A DNA stretch of 64,000 nt from Bordetella parapertussis. Lineage in GTDB: Bacteria > Pseudomonadota > Gammaproteobacteria > Burkholderiales > SG8-41. Below the pieces are notes generated by a model. It had not been told where the DNA came from and made no database searches. It saw only the letters and a program-made list of their open reading frames with translations. The stretch is taken from the NCBI GenBank assembly GCA_945906815.1, contig CAMDRT010000001.1:186001-250000 (forward strand), written 5' to 3'. This document shows positions 29,748 to 39,381 of the stretch, piece by piece. The translations under genes and the position numbers were made by a program. How positions within the stretch are numbered: position 1 is the stretch's first letter; each line of letters starts with the position of its first letter.

Positions 29748-31145
29748 ATGCTTAGAAAAGTACTCATACTCTTGTGTTTGTCGCTACCGTTATCTACGGC
29801 TGCGCAACTGCCGGACTTTACAGAACTGGTGGAGAAGCAGGGGCCGGCCGTAGTCAATATCAGTACCACGCAAGGGGCGTCGCGAAACCCGCTGGCGCAG
29901 CAGTTGCCCAATGTGCCGGAGGACGACCCGTTCTTTGAGTTCTTTCGCCGCTTCATGCCCAATCAGCCGGGTGGGCCGCGTGAGTTTCAATCGCAGTCGT
30001 TGGGATCAGGCTTCGTCATCACCGGCGATGGCTACATCATGACTAACGCGCATGTGGTGCAATCGGCGGATGAAATTACGGTGCGCTTGACCGACAAGCG
30101 CGAATTCAAAGCCAAGGTTATCGGCTTTGACCGGCGCACCGACGTGGCATTGATCAAGATTGAAGCCACAGGCTTGCCGGTGGTCAAATTCGGTGATCCG
30201 GCACGGCTCAGAGTCGGTGAATGGGTGGTCGCCATAGGCTCGCCGTTTGGTTTTGATAACACTGTGACTGCGGGCATCGTGAGCGCCAAGGGCCGCTCAT
30301 TGCCACAGGAGAATTTCGTGCCGTTCATCCAGACCGATGTGGCGGTCAATCCCGGCAACTCGGGCGGGCCCTTGTTCAATATGCGCGGCGAGGTGGTAGG
30401 CATCAATTCGCAGATCTACAGCCGCACCGGCGGATTCATGGGGCTTTCATTCGCTATACCCATCGATGTGGCGAATGATATCGCGCAGCAATTACGCGCC
30501 TCGGGCAAGATTACACGCGGCCGCATCGGTGTGGTTATCCAGCCGGTGACCAAGGAGCTTGCCGACGGCTTTGGGTTGCCCAAAGCGCAGGGGGCGCTGG
30601 TTAATTCCGTGGAAAAAGGCGGCCCCGCCGAGAAAGCGGGGGTTGAAGCGGGCGATGTGATTTTGCGCTTTGACGGCAAGCCGGTAGCGGCGTCGGAAGA
30701 TTTGCCGCGCATCGTCGGCGGCACGCGGCCCGGTTCCAAAGTCACGGCGCAGGTTTGGCGTAACAAGGCGTCGCGCGAAGTACAGGTCGTTGTGGCCGAA
30801 CTACAGGAGGATACGCGCGCGGGACGCAGCGGACGTGGCGCGCCGAAGCCACCGGTGGCAGCGCCCACAATTTATGGCATGAGTCTCGCGGACCTGAGCG
30901 ACGTGCAACGCAAGGAACTCAAGGTTGAGCACGGTGTGATGGTCGGCGAAGTGCAGGGCGCTGCCGCGCGCGCGGGCATGCGCAAGGGCGATGTGATTCT
31001 CGCGGTGAACAATCAGGACGTGAAATCGGTCGAGCAGTTCAATCAAATGATGGGACAGTTCGACAAGGGACGCATAGTGGCACTGCTGGTGCGACGCGGT
31101 GCGAATTCGCTGTACGTGCCGTTCAGACTCGATGCGGGCAATTGA
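29748..31145 (+). CDS. mucD: MucD/DegP-type periplasmic serine protease
   Basis: A 465-residue HtrA-family protease/chaperone. After a signal peptide (about 20 residues) comes the trypsin-like domain with catalytic His102 (TNAHVV), Asp132 (RRTDVALIK) and Ser205 (GNSGGPL), then two PDZ domains (roughly 265-360 and 375-460). It degrades misfolded envelope proteins and dampens sigma-E signalling. It is the last gene of the rpoE operon proper, with a small thioredoxin-fold gene following 18 bases on. Confidence 0.95.
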   Translation: MLRKVLILLCLSLPLSTAAQLPDFTELVEKQGPAVVNISTTQGASRNPLAQQLPNVPEDDPFFEFFRRFMPNQPGGPREFQSQSLGSGFVITGDGYIMTNAHVVQSADEITVRLTDKREFKAKVIGFDRRTDVALIKIEATGLPVVKFGDPARLRVGEWVVAIGSPFGFDNTVTAGIVSAKGRSLPQENFVPFIQTDVAVNPGNSGGPLFNMRGEVVGINSQIYSRTGGFMGLSFAIPIDVANDIAQQLRASGKITRGRIGVVIQPVTKELADGFGLPKAQGALVNSVEKGGPAEKAGVEAGDVILRFDGKPVAASEDLPRIVGGTRPGSKVTAQVWRNKASREVQVVVAELQEDTRAGRSGRGAPKPPVAAPTIYGMSLADLSDVQRKELKVEHGVMVGEVQGAAARAGMRKGDVILAVNNQDVKSVEQFNQMMGQFDKGRIVALLVRRGANSLYVPFRLDAGN

Positions 31146-31163
31146 TGGCGTGAAGGGTGAAAG

Positions 31164-31406
31164 GTGCATGTACTAACGGTTTACTCGCGTCACTATTGCC
31201 ATCTTTGCGACGACATGATTGCGGCCTTGCGGCAGTTGCAAGGCCACTATGCTTTTGAAATCAGGGTGGTGGACGTGGATAGCGACGCTGAGCTAGAAAT
31301 GCGCTACGGCGAGCGGGTGCCGGTGCTGGAGGTCGCTGGCCGCGAACTGTGTCATTATTTTATGGATGCGCTTGCGGTTACGGATTTTTTGGCCAAAACG
31401 CGATAA
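31164..31406 (+). CDS. Glutaredoxin-family small thioredoxin-fold protein
   Basis: An 80-residue protein starting at GTG. The redox motif CHLC follows strand VLTVYSRHY, and the cis-Pro loop is RVPVLEV; the tail resembles the DUF836 type. It probably handles disulfides or glutathione adducts in the cytoplasm. No signal peptide is present despite its place behind mucD. It ends the operon before a terminator. Its partner is unknown. Confidence 0.85.
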   Translation: MHVLTVYSRHYCHLCDDMIAALRQLQGHYAFEIRVVDVDSDAELEMRYGERVPVLEVAGRELCHYFMDALAVTDFLAKTR

Positions 31407-31441
31407 AATACAAACGTTTACGATATCTGACCATTCAAGCT

Positions 31442-31473
31442 GGGGCGCCCGGTAGTTGCGAGCGCCCCTTTTT
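31442..31473 (+). terminator. Rho-independent terminator between the mucD operon and lepA
   Basis: Stem GGGGCGC/GCGCCCC with a 13-base loop is followed by TTTTTG. It ends 28 bases before lepA, leaving little room for a separate lepA promoter, so partial read-through is likely. Confidence 0.8.
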
Positions 31474-31501
31474 GTATTAGCGCACTTCTTTAGTTCTCCG
31501 C

Positions 31502-33292
31502 ATGCAACATATCCGCAATTTTTCCATCATCGCGCACATCGACCACGGTAAATCCACTTTGGCCGACCGCATTATTCAATTATGCGGCGGATTGTCGGAT
31601 CGTGAGATGGAAGCGCAGGTGCTCGATTCCATGGATCTGGAGCGCGAACGCGGCATTACCATCAAAGCGCAAACTGCGGCGCTGCAGTACAAGGCACGCG
31701 ACGGCACCCTTTATAGCCTGAACCTGATCGACACCCCTGGACACGTAGATTTTTCGTATGAAGTGTCACGTTCGCTCGCGGCCTGCGAGGGCGCGCTGCT
31801 GGTGGTGGATGCCTCTCAGGGTGTTGAAGCGCAAACGGTGGCCAACTGCTACACCGCGATAGAACAGGGCGTGGAAGTGGTGCCGGTGCTGAATAAGATG
31901 GATCTGCCGCAGGTGGATCCGGAGCGCGTCATCACCGAGATCGAAGACATTATTGGCATCTCGGCGCGGGATGCGGTCAAGGTTAGTGCCAAAACCGGCG
32001 AGGGCGTGATTGACGCGATCGAGGCGATGATCGAGCGCGTGCCGCCGCCCACGGGCGATCCGGCAAAGCCGCTGAAGGCGTTGATTGTGGATTCGTGGTT
32101 CGACAATTATGTGGGCGTGGTGATGCTGGTGCGCATGGTGGATGGCGAACTGCGGCCCAAGGACAAACTGCAGCTGATGTCGAGCAAAGCGACTTACGGC
32201 TGCGAATCGGTGGGCATGTTTACGCCCAAGGCGCGCCCGCGTGAGCGGCTGTCGGCGGGCGAAGTGGGTTTTGTGATTGCAGGCATCAAAGAGATTAACG
32301 CCGCCAAGGTGGGCGATACTCTTACGCTGGCCGATAATCCCGCAGCCGAAGCTTTGCCCGGTTTCAAGGAAATAAAACCGCAGGTGTTTGCAGGGTTGTA
32401 CCCGGTGGAATCGAACGAATATGACGCCTTGCGCGATGCGCTGGAGAAGCTGCAGCTGAATGATTCGTCGCTGCGCTACGAGCCGGAATCGTCCACCGCG
32501 CTGGGTTTTGGCTTTCGCTGCGGATTTTTGGGGCTGCTGCACATGGATATTGTGCAGGAGCGGCTGGAGCGCGAATACGGCATGTCGCTGATTACCACGG
32601 CGCCAACGGTGATTTATCAGGTGCTGTTGTCGGGTGGCGAAGTGATCGAAATTGAAAATCCGTCGAAGCTGCCGGAAACATCCAAAGTCGCGGAAATTCG
32701 CGAGCCGATTATCAAGGCGTCGATACTGACGCCACAGGAATACGTCGGCGTGGTGATTACGCTGTGCACACAAAAGCGCGGCGTGCAGCGCAATATGCAG
32801 TACCTGGGACGGCAGGTGATGTTGACCTATGAAATGCCGCTGAGCGAAGTGGTGATGGATTTCTTTGACAAGCTAAAGTCGGTTTCACGCGGTTACGCTT
32901 CGCTCGATTACGATTTTCTGGAGTACCGCGCCGGCGACATGATCAAGCTGGATATTCTGATCAACAGTGAAAAAGTGGATGCACTATCGCTGATTGTGCA
33001 TCGAGAAAATTCGCAGTATCGCGGTCGTGATCTGGTGACGCGCATGCGCGGGCTGATTCCGCGGCAGATGTTCGATATTGCCGTGCAAGCGGCTATCGGC
33101 TCGCATATTATTGCGCGCGAGACGGTGAAGGCGCTGCGCAAGAATGTGCTTGCCAAGTGCTACGGCGGTGATATTTCGCGCAAGAGAAAATTGCTGGAAA
33201 AACAAAAGGCCGGAAAAAAGCGCATGAAGCAGGTGGGGAACGTGGAAATTCCGCAGGAAGCGTTTCTGGCGATTCTGCAGGTGGACAAGTAG
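31502..33292 (+). CDS. lepA: Elongation factor 4 (LepA)
   Basis: A 596-residue translational GTPase that acts on stalled or initiating ribosomes. G-motifs are AHIDHGKST (G1), DTPGH (G3) and NKMD (G4). EF-G-like domains II, III and V follow, with the LepA-specific C-terminal domain ([19 protein letters not shown]). Length is standard. In this group lepA is followed by the signal peptidase gene, as here, 29 bases away. Confidence 0.97.
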   Translation: MQHIRNFSIIAHIDHGKSTLADRIIQLCGGLSDREMEAQVLDSMDLERERGITIKAQTAALQYKARDGTLYSLNLIDTPGHVDFSYEVSRSLAACEGALLVVDASQGVEAQTVANCYTAIEQGVEVVPVLNKMDLPQVDPERVITEIEDIIGISARDAVKVSAKTGEGVIDAIEAMIERVPPPTGDPAKPLKALIVDSWFDNYVGVVMLVRMVDGELRPKDKLQLMSSKATYGCESVGMFTPKARPRERLSAGEVGFVIAGIKEINAAKVGDTLTLADNPAAEALPGFKEIKPQVFAGLYPVESNEYDALRDALEKLQLNDSSLRYEPESSTALGFGFRCGFLGLLHMDIVQERLEREYGMSLITTAPTVIYQVLLSGGEVIEIENPSKLPETSKVAEIREPIIKASILTPQEYVGVVITLCTQKRGVQRNMQYLGRQVMLTYEMPLSEVVMDFFDKLKSVSRGYASLDYDFLEYRAGDMIKLDILINSEKVDALSLIVHRENSQYRGRDLVTRMRGLIPRQMFDIAVQAAIGSHIIARETVKALRKNVLAKCYGGDISRKRKLLEKQKAGKKRMKQVGNVEIPQEAFLAILQVDK

Positions 33293-33321
33293 CGTGATGA
33301 CAGAGACACGGTGATAGCGCG

Positions 33322-34230
33322 ATGAATTTTGCTTTGATTATGTTTTCGCTGCTGGTGATTACCGGTCTGGTGACGCTGGCGGAGAAGTACTTCTTCAGGC
33401 CCCGCCGCGAGGCCTCGGCTGCGGCCGCGGTGGCTACGCTGGAGGCGCAAGCCGGCCCGCGGGACGCCCCGGGGGACGAAGAAACCCTGGCGCGCACGCG
33501 TAACGAATTGCGTGATGCGCATGCGCGTCAGCCGTGGTGGATCGAATATCCGGTGAGTTTTTTTCCGGTGATACTCATCGTGTTCCTGCTGCGTTCTTTT
33601 TTGGTGGAGCCATTCAAGATTCCTTCTGGCTCGATGCTGCCGACGCTGTTGATCGGCGATTTCATACTCGTCAATAAATTCACCTACGGCGTGCGCATCC
33701 CCATTATCAACCGGAAAGTTGCCGACTTGAATAATCCGCAGCGCGGCGATGTGATGGTGTTTCGCTTCCCGGAGGATACCTCACTGGATTACATCAAGCG
33801 CGTGGTGGGTACCCCGGGCGATACCGTGGCCTATCTAGACAAGAAATTGACGGTGAACGGCGTGGAAGCCAAGCTCACGCCGGATGGTGATTACAGCTAC
33901 GTCGAAGGCAGCCTTAATTTCATCGCCACTTTGCGTCATCGGGAAACCTTTGCAGCAGGCGACCACACTATTCTTGTGCAGCAGGACATGCCGCCGTTGC
34001 ATCTGGGCGGTGTGAAGCAATTTCCGTTTCGAGAAAATTGTGTCTACAATGAAGCGGGCTTCACCTGCAAAGTACCGCAGGGCCATTACTTCATGATGGG
34101 CGACAACCGGGACAGTAGCAGCGACAGCCGTTACTGGGGCTTCGTGCCGGACCGGAATATCGTCGGTAAGGCGTTCCTGATCTGGTGGAATTTTGACGAA
34201 TTGAAGCGTATCGGCACAGCGATCCACTAA
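33322..34230 (+). CDS. lepB: Signal peptidase I
   Basis: A 302-residue inner-membrane protease that removes signal peptides. Two N-terminal helices (about 4-21 and 76-92) flank a charged cytoplasmic loop. The catalytic Ser104 lies in PSGSMLPTLL and Lys159 in DYIKRVVGTPGD; box E appears as MGDNRDSSSDSRYWG. The gene belongs to the lepA-lepB-DUF4845-rnc-era-recO string, which presumably is one operon. Confidence 0.96.
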   Translation: MNFALIMFSLLVITGLVTLAEKYFFRPRREASAAAAVATLEAQAGPRDAPGDEETLARTRNELRDAHARQPWWIEYPVSFFPVILIVFLLRSFLVEPFKIPSGSMLPTLLIGDFILVNKFTYGVRIPIINRKVADLNNPQRGDVMVFRFPEDTSLDYIKRVVGTPGDTVAYLDKKLTVNGVEAKLTPDGDYSYVEGSLNFIATLRHRETFAAGDHTILVQQDMPPLHLGGVKQFPFRENCVYNEAGFTCKVPQGHYFMMGDNRDSSSDSRYWGFVPDRNIVGKAFLIWWNFDELKRIGTAIH

Positions 34231-34251
34231 TCGCGCATACGGGAGGCAGCT

Positions 34252-34611
34252 ATGAGCAAAAACAGGCAGGCTGGATTGTCGATGTCGGGGTTTTTGTTGT
34301 GGTGCGTTATTCTTTCGATCGGTGCGCTGCTCGCATTCAAGCTGGTGCCGGCTTATACTGAAAATCAGACTATCCAAAAGCATTTGCGCGCCATTGCCTC
34401 AGATTCAAACTTCGCCAGCGGCAATCGCAAGGAAATCGAATTGGCCTTCGAAAAACGTGCCGGCATTGATCGCATCGACGCGATTAACGCCAAGGATATC
34501 TTGCTGGAGAAGGGCCTCAGCGGTATCAGCCTCAGCGCAACCTACACCACCCGTATTCCGCTGGTCTACAACATCAGCGCGTGCATGGACTTCAACCCGA
34601 GGTCGAAATAG
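34252..34611 (+). CDS. DUF4845 membrane-anchored protein
   Basis: A 119-residue protein of unknown function with one N-terminal membrane helix (SGFLLWCVILSIGALLAFKLVPAY) and a small C-terminal domain outside the cytoplasm. It is regularly encoded between lepB and rnc in beta- and gammaproteobacteria. GGGAGGCAGCT precedes the ATG. No catalytic motif is seen. Confidence 0.85.
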   Translation: MSKNRQAGLSMSGFLLWCVILSIGALLAFKLVPAYTENQTIQKHLRAIASDSNFASGNRKEIELAFEKRAGIDRIDAINAKDILLEKGLSGISLSATYTTRIPLVYNISACMDFNPRSK

Positions 34612-34641
34612 TAGTAAAGCGCGGCGTGATGCTGCCAGGCC

Positions 34642-35346
34642 ATGACCCGCGTGCCGTTCGCCATGCCGCTTGAGCCAGTGCAACAAAGCATCGGCTACGC
34701 GTTCAACGATATTGAATTGTTGCGCCGCGCGCTGACGCATCGCAGTTTCAGCGCGCACCACAATGAACGGCTCGAATTTCTGGGCGACAGTGTGGTGAAT
34801 TGCGCGATTGCGCTGGCGCTGTATCAACGCTTTCCCGAACGGCCCGAGGGCGAGTTGTCGCGATTGCGCGCCAGCCTGGTCAGCGAGCCCGCACTGGCCG
34901 CGCTGGCTGAAAGCGTGAACCTCAGCCGCTATCTGGCATTGGGCGATGGCGAGTTAAAAAGCGGCGGCGCGCAACGGCCTTCCATATTGTCCGATACGCT
35001 CGAAGCCGTATTGGGCGCGGTGTTGCTCGACGGCGGATTTGATGCCGCCTGCCGTGTGGTGGAAGGCATTTTTAAGGCGTCGCTATCCAGCCTTAACCCG
35101 GCAACTACCGGCAGGGATGCCAAGACACTGCTGCAGGAATTTTTGCAGCACAGGCATCTGGCACTGCCGCACTATGCCGTTGCCGCGGTCCGCGGCGAGG
35201 CACATCAACAGGAGTTCGAGGTGGAATGCGTGATCGAAAGCCTCAACCTGCGCGCGAGCGGCAGGGGCAGCAGCCGGCGCCGCGCCGAGCAGGACGCGGC
35301 GCGGCAGGTCTACGAACTGGCCAACGCGAGTGCGCCACATGACTAG
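34642..35346 (+). CDS. rnc: Ribonuclease III
   Basis: A 234-residue double-strand-specific endoribonuclease that processes rRNA precursors and structured mRNAs. The signature NERLEFLGDS and the second acidic cluster SDTLEAVLGAVLLDGG form the metal site; the double-strand RNA binding domain covers about residues 160-228. Its last eight bases overlap era. Confidence 0.96.
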   Translation: MTRVPFAMPLEPVQQSIGYAFNDIELLRRALTHRSFSAHHNERLEFLGDSVVNCAIALALYQRFPERPEGELSRLRASLVSEPALAALAESVNLSRYLALGDGELKSGGAQRPSILSDTLEAVLGAVLLDGGFDAACRVVEGIFKASLSSLNPATTGRDAKTLLQEFLQHRHLALPHYAVAAVRGEAHQQEFEVECVIESLNLRASGRGSSRRRAEQDAARQVYELANASAPHD

Positions 35347-36238
35347 CGCGCCGGTGCACAGTGGTTACGTTGCGATTGTCGGGCGTCCCAACGCCGGCAA
35401 ATCTACCTTGCTTAACGCGCTGATCGGGCAGAAGATCAGCATCACCTCGCGCCGCCCGCAGACCACGCGCCAGAACATTTTAGGCATTGTCACCCGTGAC
35501 CAGGCGCAGCTGGTGTTTCTCGATACACCCGGATTTCAAACCGAGTATCACAGCGGGCTGACCAAAGCGATGGCTCGCGGATTGAGCAGCGCCGTCGCAC
35601 AGGCGCAGGCGGTGCTGTGGCTGATCGATGTGACCGCGCGCGAACATCTGGACAAGGCGCTGTTTGAACATCTGCAAGCGTGCTCGTCGCTGGTTATCGC
35701 GCTCAATAAGATAGATCGAGTAGCCAATAAAAACCAGATACTGGAGGTTATTCAATTACTGGATGCGGCGTATCACCCGCAGGCCATAGTGCCGATATCC
35801 GCGCAGAGCCGATTGCAACTCGACACCCTGCTGGATGCGCTCACGCCGTTGCTGCCGCAGCAGGCGTTTTTGTATGCGCCGGAAGAAATTACCACCGCCA
35901 GCGTGCGCAATCTGGCGGCAGAAATCATTCGCGAAAAACTGTTTCGTTTGCTGGGCCAGGAACTGCCGTACTCGACCGCGGTGGAGATTGAGGGGTTCGA
36001 GGAAAAAGCGGGGCGCACCGTCCTCACCCGTATCAGCGCGCTCATCCTGGTGGACAAGCCCGGGCAAAAAGCCATCGTCATTGGCAAGGGCGGCGAAAAG
36101 CTGAAAGAAATCGGCACCGCCGCGCGCAAGGATATCGAAACACTGGTGGGCAACAAAGTGTTTCTGCAATTGTTTGTCAAGGTGAAGCAGGCGTGGGCGG
36201 ATGATCGCGGCTTGCTGCAGCGCCTGGGACTGCCCTGA
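35339..36238 (+). CDS. era: GTPase Era
   Basis: A 299-residue GTPase for 16S rRNA maturation and 30S assembly. GRPNAGKST (G1), DTPGF (G3) and NKID (G4) are seen, and the C-terminal KH domain carries VIGKGGEKLKEIG. ATG at 35339 overlaps the end of rnc, so the two are translationally coupled; a GTG nine bases earlier is less likely. Confidence 0.96.
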   Translation: MTSAPVHSGYVAIVGRPNAGKSTLLNALIGQKISITSRRPQTTRQNILGIVTRDQAQLVFLDTPGFQTEYHSGLTKAMARGLSSAVAQAQAVLWLIDVTAREHLDKALFEHLQACSSLVIALNKIDRVANKNQILEVIQLLDAAYHPQAIVPISAQSRLQLDTLLDALTPLLPQQAFLYAPEEITTASVRNLAAEIIREKLFRLLGQELPYSTAVEIEGFEEKAGRTVLTRISALILVDKPGQKAIVIGKGGEKLKEIGTAARKDIETLVGNKVFLQLFVKVKQAWADDRGLLQRLGLP

Positions 36239-36247
36239 CATCCGGTT

Positions 36248-36994
36248 ATGGTTTCCGCACCCGGCACCCGGCACAAGGAACAGGCGGGCTATGTGCTCCA
36301 CAGTTACCCGTATCAGGAAACCAGCCTGATCGTTGAAGTGTTTACGCGCGAATTCGGGCGCGTGGGAATGGTGGCCAAAGGCGCGAAACGCCCGCATTCG
36401 CCGCTGCGCAGCGTGCTGATGCCGTTTCACGCGCTGTCACTCGATTGGTCGGGCCGTTCCGAGCTGAAAACCCTGCGCTCGGCGGAATGGCGTGGCGCTT
36501 TCCGGCTACTCGGCGGACGTGCGCTGATCTGCGGGTTTTATCTCAACGAGTTGTTGCTCAAACTGTTGCATCGCGATGACCCGCACGAGGCCTTGTTTGA
36601 CGCCTATGAACAAACGCTGCACGCCTTGTTAAGCGGCACGGATCATGCGGTGATTTTGCGCTGCTTTGAAAAGCGCCTGTTGCGTGAACTCGGTTACGCA
36701 TTGATACTCGATGGTGATGCTGAAACCCGGCAACCGCTGCAAGCGGACCGCCGCTATCAATACGTCATCGACCGTGGTCCGGTCGCGGTGGACGCGCGCC
36801 AAATGGAGCATCGGCGTCACGACAGCGGGTTAGAATTACTGGGACAAACTTTGATCGACATGCATCAGGACAACTACGCTTCACCGCTTACGCAGCAACA
36901 AAGCAAGAGCTTGATGCGCCTGCTGATCGGACATCATCTGGGCAATCAAACGCTGCACAGCCGGCAGTTGCTGATTGATTTGCAGGAGTTGTAA
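36248..36994 (+). CDS. recO: DNA repair protein RecO
   Basis: A 248-residue recombination mediator that helps RecA load on SSB-coated DNA in the RecFOR pathway. The N-terminal OB-fold has GYVLHSYPYQETSLIVEVFT and GRVGMVAKGAKRPHSPL; a helical C-terminal region follows. It sits nine bases after era, the standard place. Confidence 0.92.
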   Translation: MVSAPGTRHKEQAGYVLHSYPYQETSLIVEVFTREFGRVGMVAKGAKRPHSPLRSVLMPFHALSLDWSGRSELKTLRSAEWRGAFRLLGGRALICGFYLNELLLKLLHRDDPHEALFDAYEQTLHALLSGTDHAVILRCFEKRLLRELGYALILDGDAETRQPLQADRRYQYVIDRGPVAVDARQMEHRRHDSGLELLGQTLIDMHQDNYASPLTQQQSKSLMRLLIGHHLGNQTLHSRQLLIDLQEL

Positions 36995-37001
36995 AACGCG
37001 C

Positions 37002-37772
37002 ATGACACACAGCCCCACACGGTTAAGCGTCAATCTCAACAAAGTCGCGCTGCTGCGCAACTCACGTAATTTGGGTATTCCGGGCGTGGTGCGCGCAGGG
37101 ATAATAGCGCTCGACGCCGGCGCGCGTGGGCTCACCGTGCATCCGCGCCCGGATGAACGACACATACGCCCGCACGATGTGTTTGAGCTTGCGGAGCTGG
37201 TGCGCTCACGCGGCACGATCGAATACAACATCGAGGGCAATCCGTTCGACAATCTGCTCGATTACGCACGCCAAGTGCGGCCGCATCAATGCACGCTGGT
37301 GCCGGATGATGCCGCGCAATTTACCTCGGATCACGGCTGGGACCTGTCGCGCGAAGCTGGCGACGCACAGCGCTTGCGTCCCATCGTGGCTGAGTTGAAG
37401 GCGCTGCGCATACGCGTGAGTCTGTTCATGGACGCCGAGCCGCAGCACATGGCGCTGGCGGCGGAAGTGGGCGCAGATTGCGTCGAACTTTACACCGAGC
37501 CGTATGCGAAAGCGCACGGCACGGCGGATCAGGCGCGGGTGATTGCGCAGTATGCGGCGGCGGCGAACGCGGCACGCGATGCCGGTTTGCTGGTGAACGC
37601 GGGGCATGATCTGAATCGCGCGAATCTGGCGCCGTTTGTAGCGGCGGTAAAGCCCCTGGCGGAAGTGTCCATAGGCCACGCGCTGATCGCTGACGCGTTG
37701 GAATTGGGCCTTGCCAATGCTGTTCTGGAATATGGGGCAGCCCTGGCACGCGGTAACAGGGGGGAGGCATGA
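37002..37772 (+). CDS. pdxJ: Pyridoxine 5'-phosphate synthase
   Basis: A 256-residue TIM-barrel enzyme forming pyridoxine 5'-phosphate from 1-deoxyxylulose 5-phosphate and 3-amino-2-oxopropyl phosphate. Motifs include LSVNLNKVALLRNSR, VHPRPDERHI, EGNP and VELYTEPYA, with the phosphate loop SIGHALIADAL near the end. It is seven bases after recO, and its last four bases overlap acpS. Confidence 0.95.
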   Translation: MTHSPTRLSVNLNKVALLRNSRNLGIPGVVRAGIIALDAGARGLTVHPRPDERHIRPHDVFELAELVRSRGTIEYNIEGNPFDNLLDYARQVRPHQCTLVPDDAAQFTSDHGWDLSREAGDAQRLRPIVAELKALRIRVSLFMDAEPQHMALAAEVGADCVELYTEPYAKAHGTADQARVIAQYAAAANAARDAGLLVNAGHDLNRANLAPFVAAVKPLAEVSIGHALIADALELGLANAVLEYGAALARGNRGEA

Positions 37773-38146
37773 TCTTCGGCATCGGTATCGATCTGGTTGA
37801 AACGCCGCGTGTCGAACGCCTGCTCGCCCAATACGGTGAGCGTTTCGCGCGGCGCGTGCTGACCGAACTGGAATGGCCGGGTTACCACCGCACCGGCAAG
37901 CCGGTGTTGTTCGTCGCGAATCGTTTCGCCGCGAAGGAGGCGTTCTCGAAAGCGATGGGCACAGGTTTTCGCTATCCGGTTACACTGCAAAACATCAGCG
38001 TGGTGCAAAACCAGGCAGGCAAACCCGGCTATGTGCTGAGCCCAGCGCTGACGGCGCTGCTGCAGCAGCATGCTATTACCGGCCATCATCTCACCATCAG
38101 CGACGAAAAGAACATGGCGTGCGCAGTGGCGATTCTTGAAAAATAA
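37769..38146 (+). CDS. acpS: Holo-[acyl-carrier-protein] synthase
   Basis: A 125-residue phosphopantetheinyl transferase activating ACP. GIGIDLVETPRVERLL provides the metal-binding Asp, and RFAAKEAFSKAMGTG holds the Glu/Lys pair of the active site. The start overlaps the pdxJ stop (ATGA). The last codons run into an A-rich tandem repeat. Confidence 0.94.
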   Translation: MIFGIGIDLVETPRVERLLAQYGERFARRVLTELEWPGYHRTGKPVLFVANRFAAKEAFSKAMGTGFRYPVTLQNISVVQNQAGKPGYVLSPALTALLQQHAITGHHLTISDEKNMACAVAILEK

Positions 38147-38187
38147 GCTTGAAAAAACAAGTTTGAAAAATGAGTTTTAAAAATGAA
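38135..38187 (+). repeat. A-rich 13-14 bp degenerate tandem repeat spanning the acpS-nagZ junction
   Basis: Four units like CTTGAAAAATAAG, CTTGAAAAAACAAG, TTTGAAAAATGAG and TTTTAAAAATGAA follow one another, covering the end of acpS and the nagZ start codon. The stretch is far more AT-rich than its surroundings. Confidence 0.6.
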
Positions 38188-39256
38188 TAAAAACAATAAC
38201 TTACATATGGGTCCCGTGATGCTGGACGTGGCCGGCGTCGCGCTAACGGATGACGACCGCAAGCGCCTGCTGCATCCGCTGACCGGTGGCGTGATTTTGT
38301 TCTCGCGTAACTTTCAGTCGCCGCAGCAACTTAGCGCGCTCACCGCGGAGATTCATGCGTTGCGCACGCCGGCCTTGCTGATTGCGGTGGATCATGAAGG
38401 CGGGCGCGTGCAACGTTTTCGTGAGGGATTTAGCGTGATTCCGCCGATGCGGGCGTTGGGCGAGGCGTGGGAGAAAAATCCCACCACCGCCAAACAATTG
38501 GCGCAGGACACCGGTTACGTGCTGGCAACCGAGTTGCGCGCACACGGCGTGGATCTTACTTTTGCGCCGGTGCTGGACGTGGATTTCAAGCGCAGCAGTG
38601 TGATTGGTGACCGCGCCTTCCATGCCGATCCCGAAATCATCGCGCCGCTGGCGCAGGCATTGGTGCATGGATTCAATCTCGGCGGGATGTCGTCGGTGGG
38701 CAAACATTTTCCGGGGCACGGCCATGTGCGTGCCGACTCGCACCACGAAGTTCCGGTGGATGATCGCTCGTATGTGGATATCGAACAATGTGATTTGATT
38801 CCCTTTCGCAGGCTGATAGGTGCAGGCCTGGGCGCGATCATGCCCGCGCATGTGATTTTTCCGCAGGTGGATGCGCAGCCGGCGGGCTTTTCAAGCAAAT
38901 GGCTGAAGCAGATTTTGCGCCAGCAACTCGAATTTGACGGCGTGATTTTCAGCGATGATTTGTCGATGGAAGGCGCTAAAGCGGGTGCTGGCGCGGGGGG
39001 CGTCGTCGCGCGCGCCCATGCCGCGCTGAGCGCAGGCTGCGACATGGTGCTGGTGTGTAACGACGCCGGTGCGGCGGATGAGTTGCTGGCGGGGCTCGAC
39101 TACCACATGCCCGCCGTCGGGCAAGCGAGACTGGCCGCGATGCGCGGGCGCGGTGCCGCGCAAGGCATGGCCGTGCTGAGTAAATCACCCGCCTATCAGC
39201 GCGCGTTGGCCACGCTGCAGGCCAGCGGCAAACGCGAAGGCGATTTGTTTGCGTAG
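38183..39256 (+). CDS. nagZ: Beta-N-acetylhexosaminidase NagZ
   Basis: A 357-residue cytoplasmic family-3 glycosidase that removes GlcNAc from anhydro-muropeptides during cell-wall recycling. The hallmark KHFPGHG and the following DSHH are present, giving the His/Asp acid-base dyad; the nucleophile Asp lies in VIFSDDLSMEGA. The start at 38183 adds MNKNNNLH before the conserved region, while the ATG at 38207 (MGPVMLDVAG) fits family N-termini better; neither has a good Shine-Dalgarno. Confidence 0.95.
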   Translation: MNKNNNLHMGPVMLDVAGVALTDDDRKRLLHPLTGGVILFSRNFQSPQQLSALTAEIHALRTPALLIAVDHEGGRVQRFREGFSVIPPMRALGEAWEKNPTTAKQLAQDTGYVLATELRAHGVDLTFAPVLDVDFKRSSVIGDRAFHADPEIIAPLAQALVHGFNLGGMSSVGKHFPGHGHVRADSHHEVPVDDRSYVDIEQCDLIPFRRLIGAGLGAIMPAHVIFPQVDAQPAGFSSKWLKQILRQQLEFDGVIFSDDLSMEGAKAGAGAGGVVARAHAALSAGCDMVLVCNDAGAADELLAGLDYHMPAVGQARLAAMRGRGAAQGMAVLSKSPAYQRALATLQASGKREGDLFA

Positions 39257-39291
39257 CCAGTCACCTCAAAATCACTTGCAACATCGACAGA

Positions 39292-39357
39292 CAGGATGAG
39301 CAGGATGAGCAGGATGAACAGGATAAAAAAGGCAGCGATCCGAAGGTTTAATCCTGT
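39292..39357. repeat. CAGGATGAG tandem repeat with inverted copy
   Basis: Nine-base units CAGGATGAG, CAGGATGAG, CAGGATGAA and CAGGATA run in tandem from 39292. TTTAATCCTGT at 39347-39357 is nearly the reverse complement of the last unit, so the RNA could fold. It lies between nagZ and the glycosylase and looks like a dispersed non-coding element. Confidence 0.65.
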
Positions 39358-39381
39358 ACAGCCTGAAATTTCTGTGCATTC

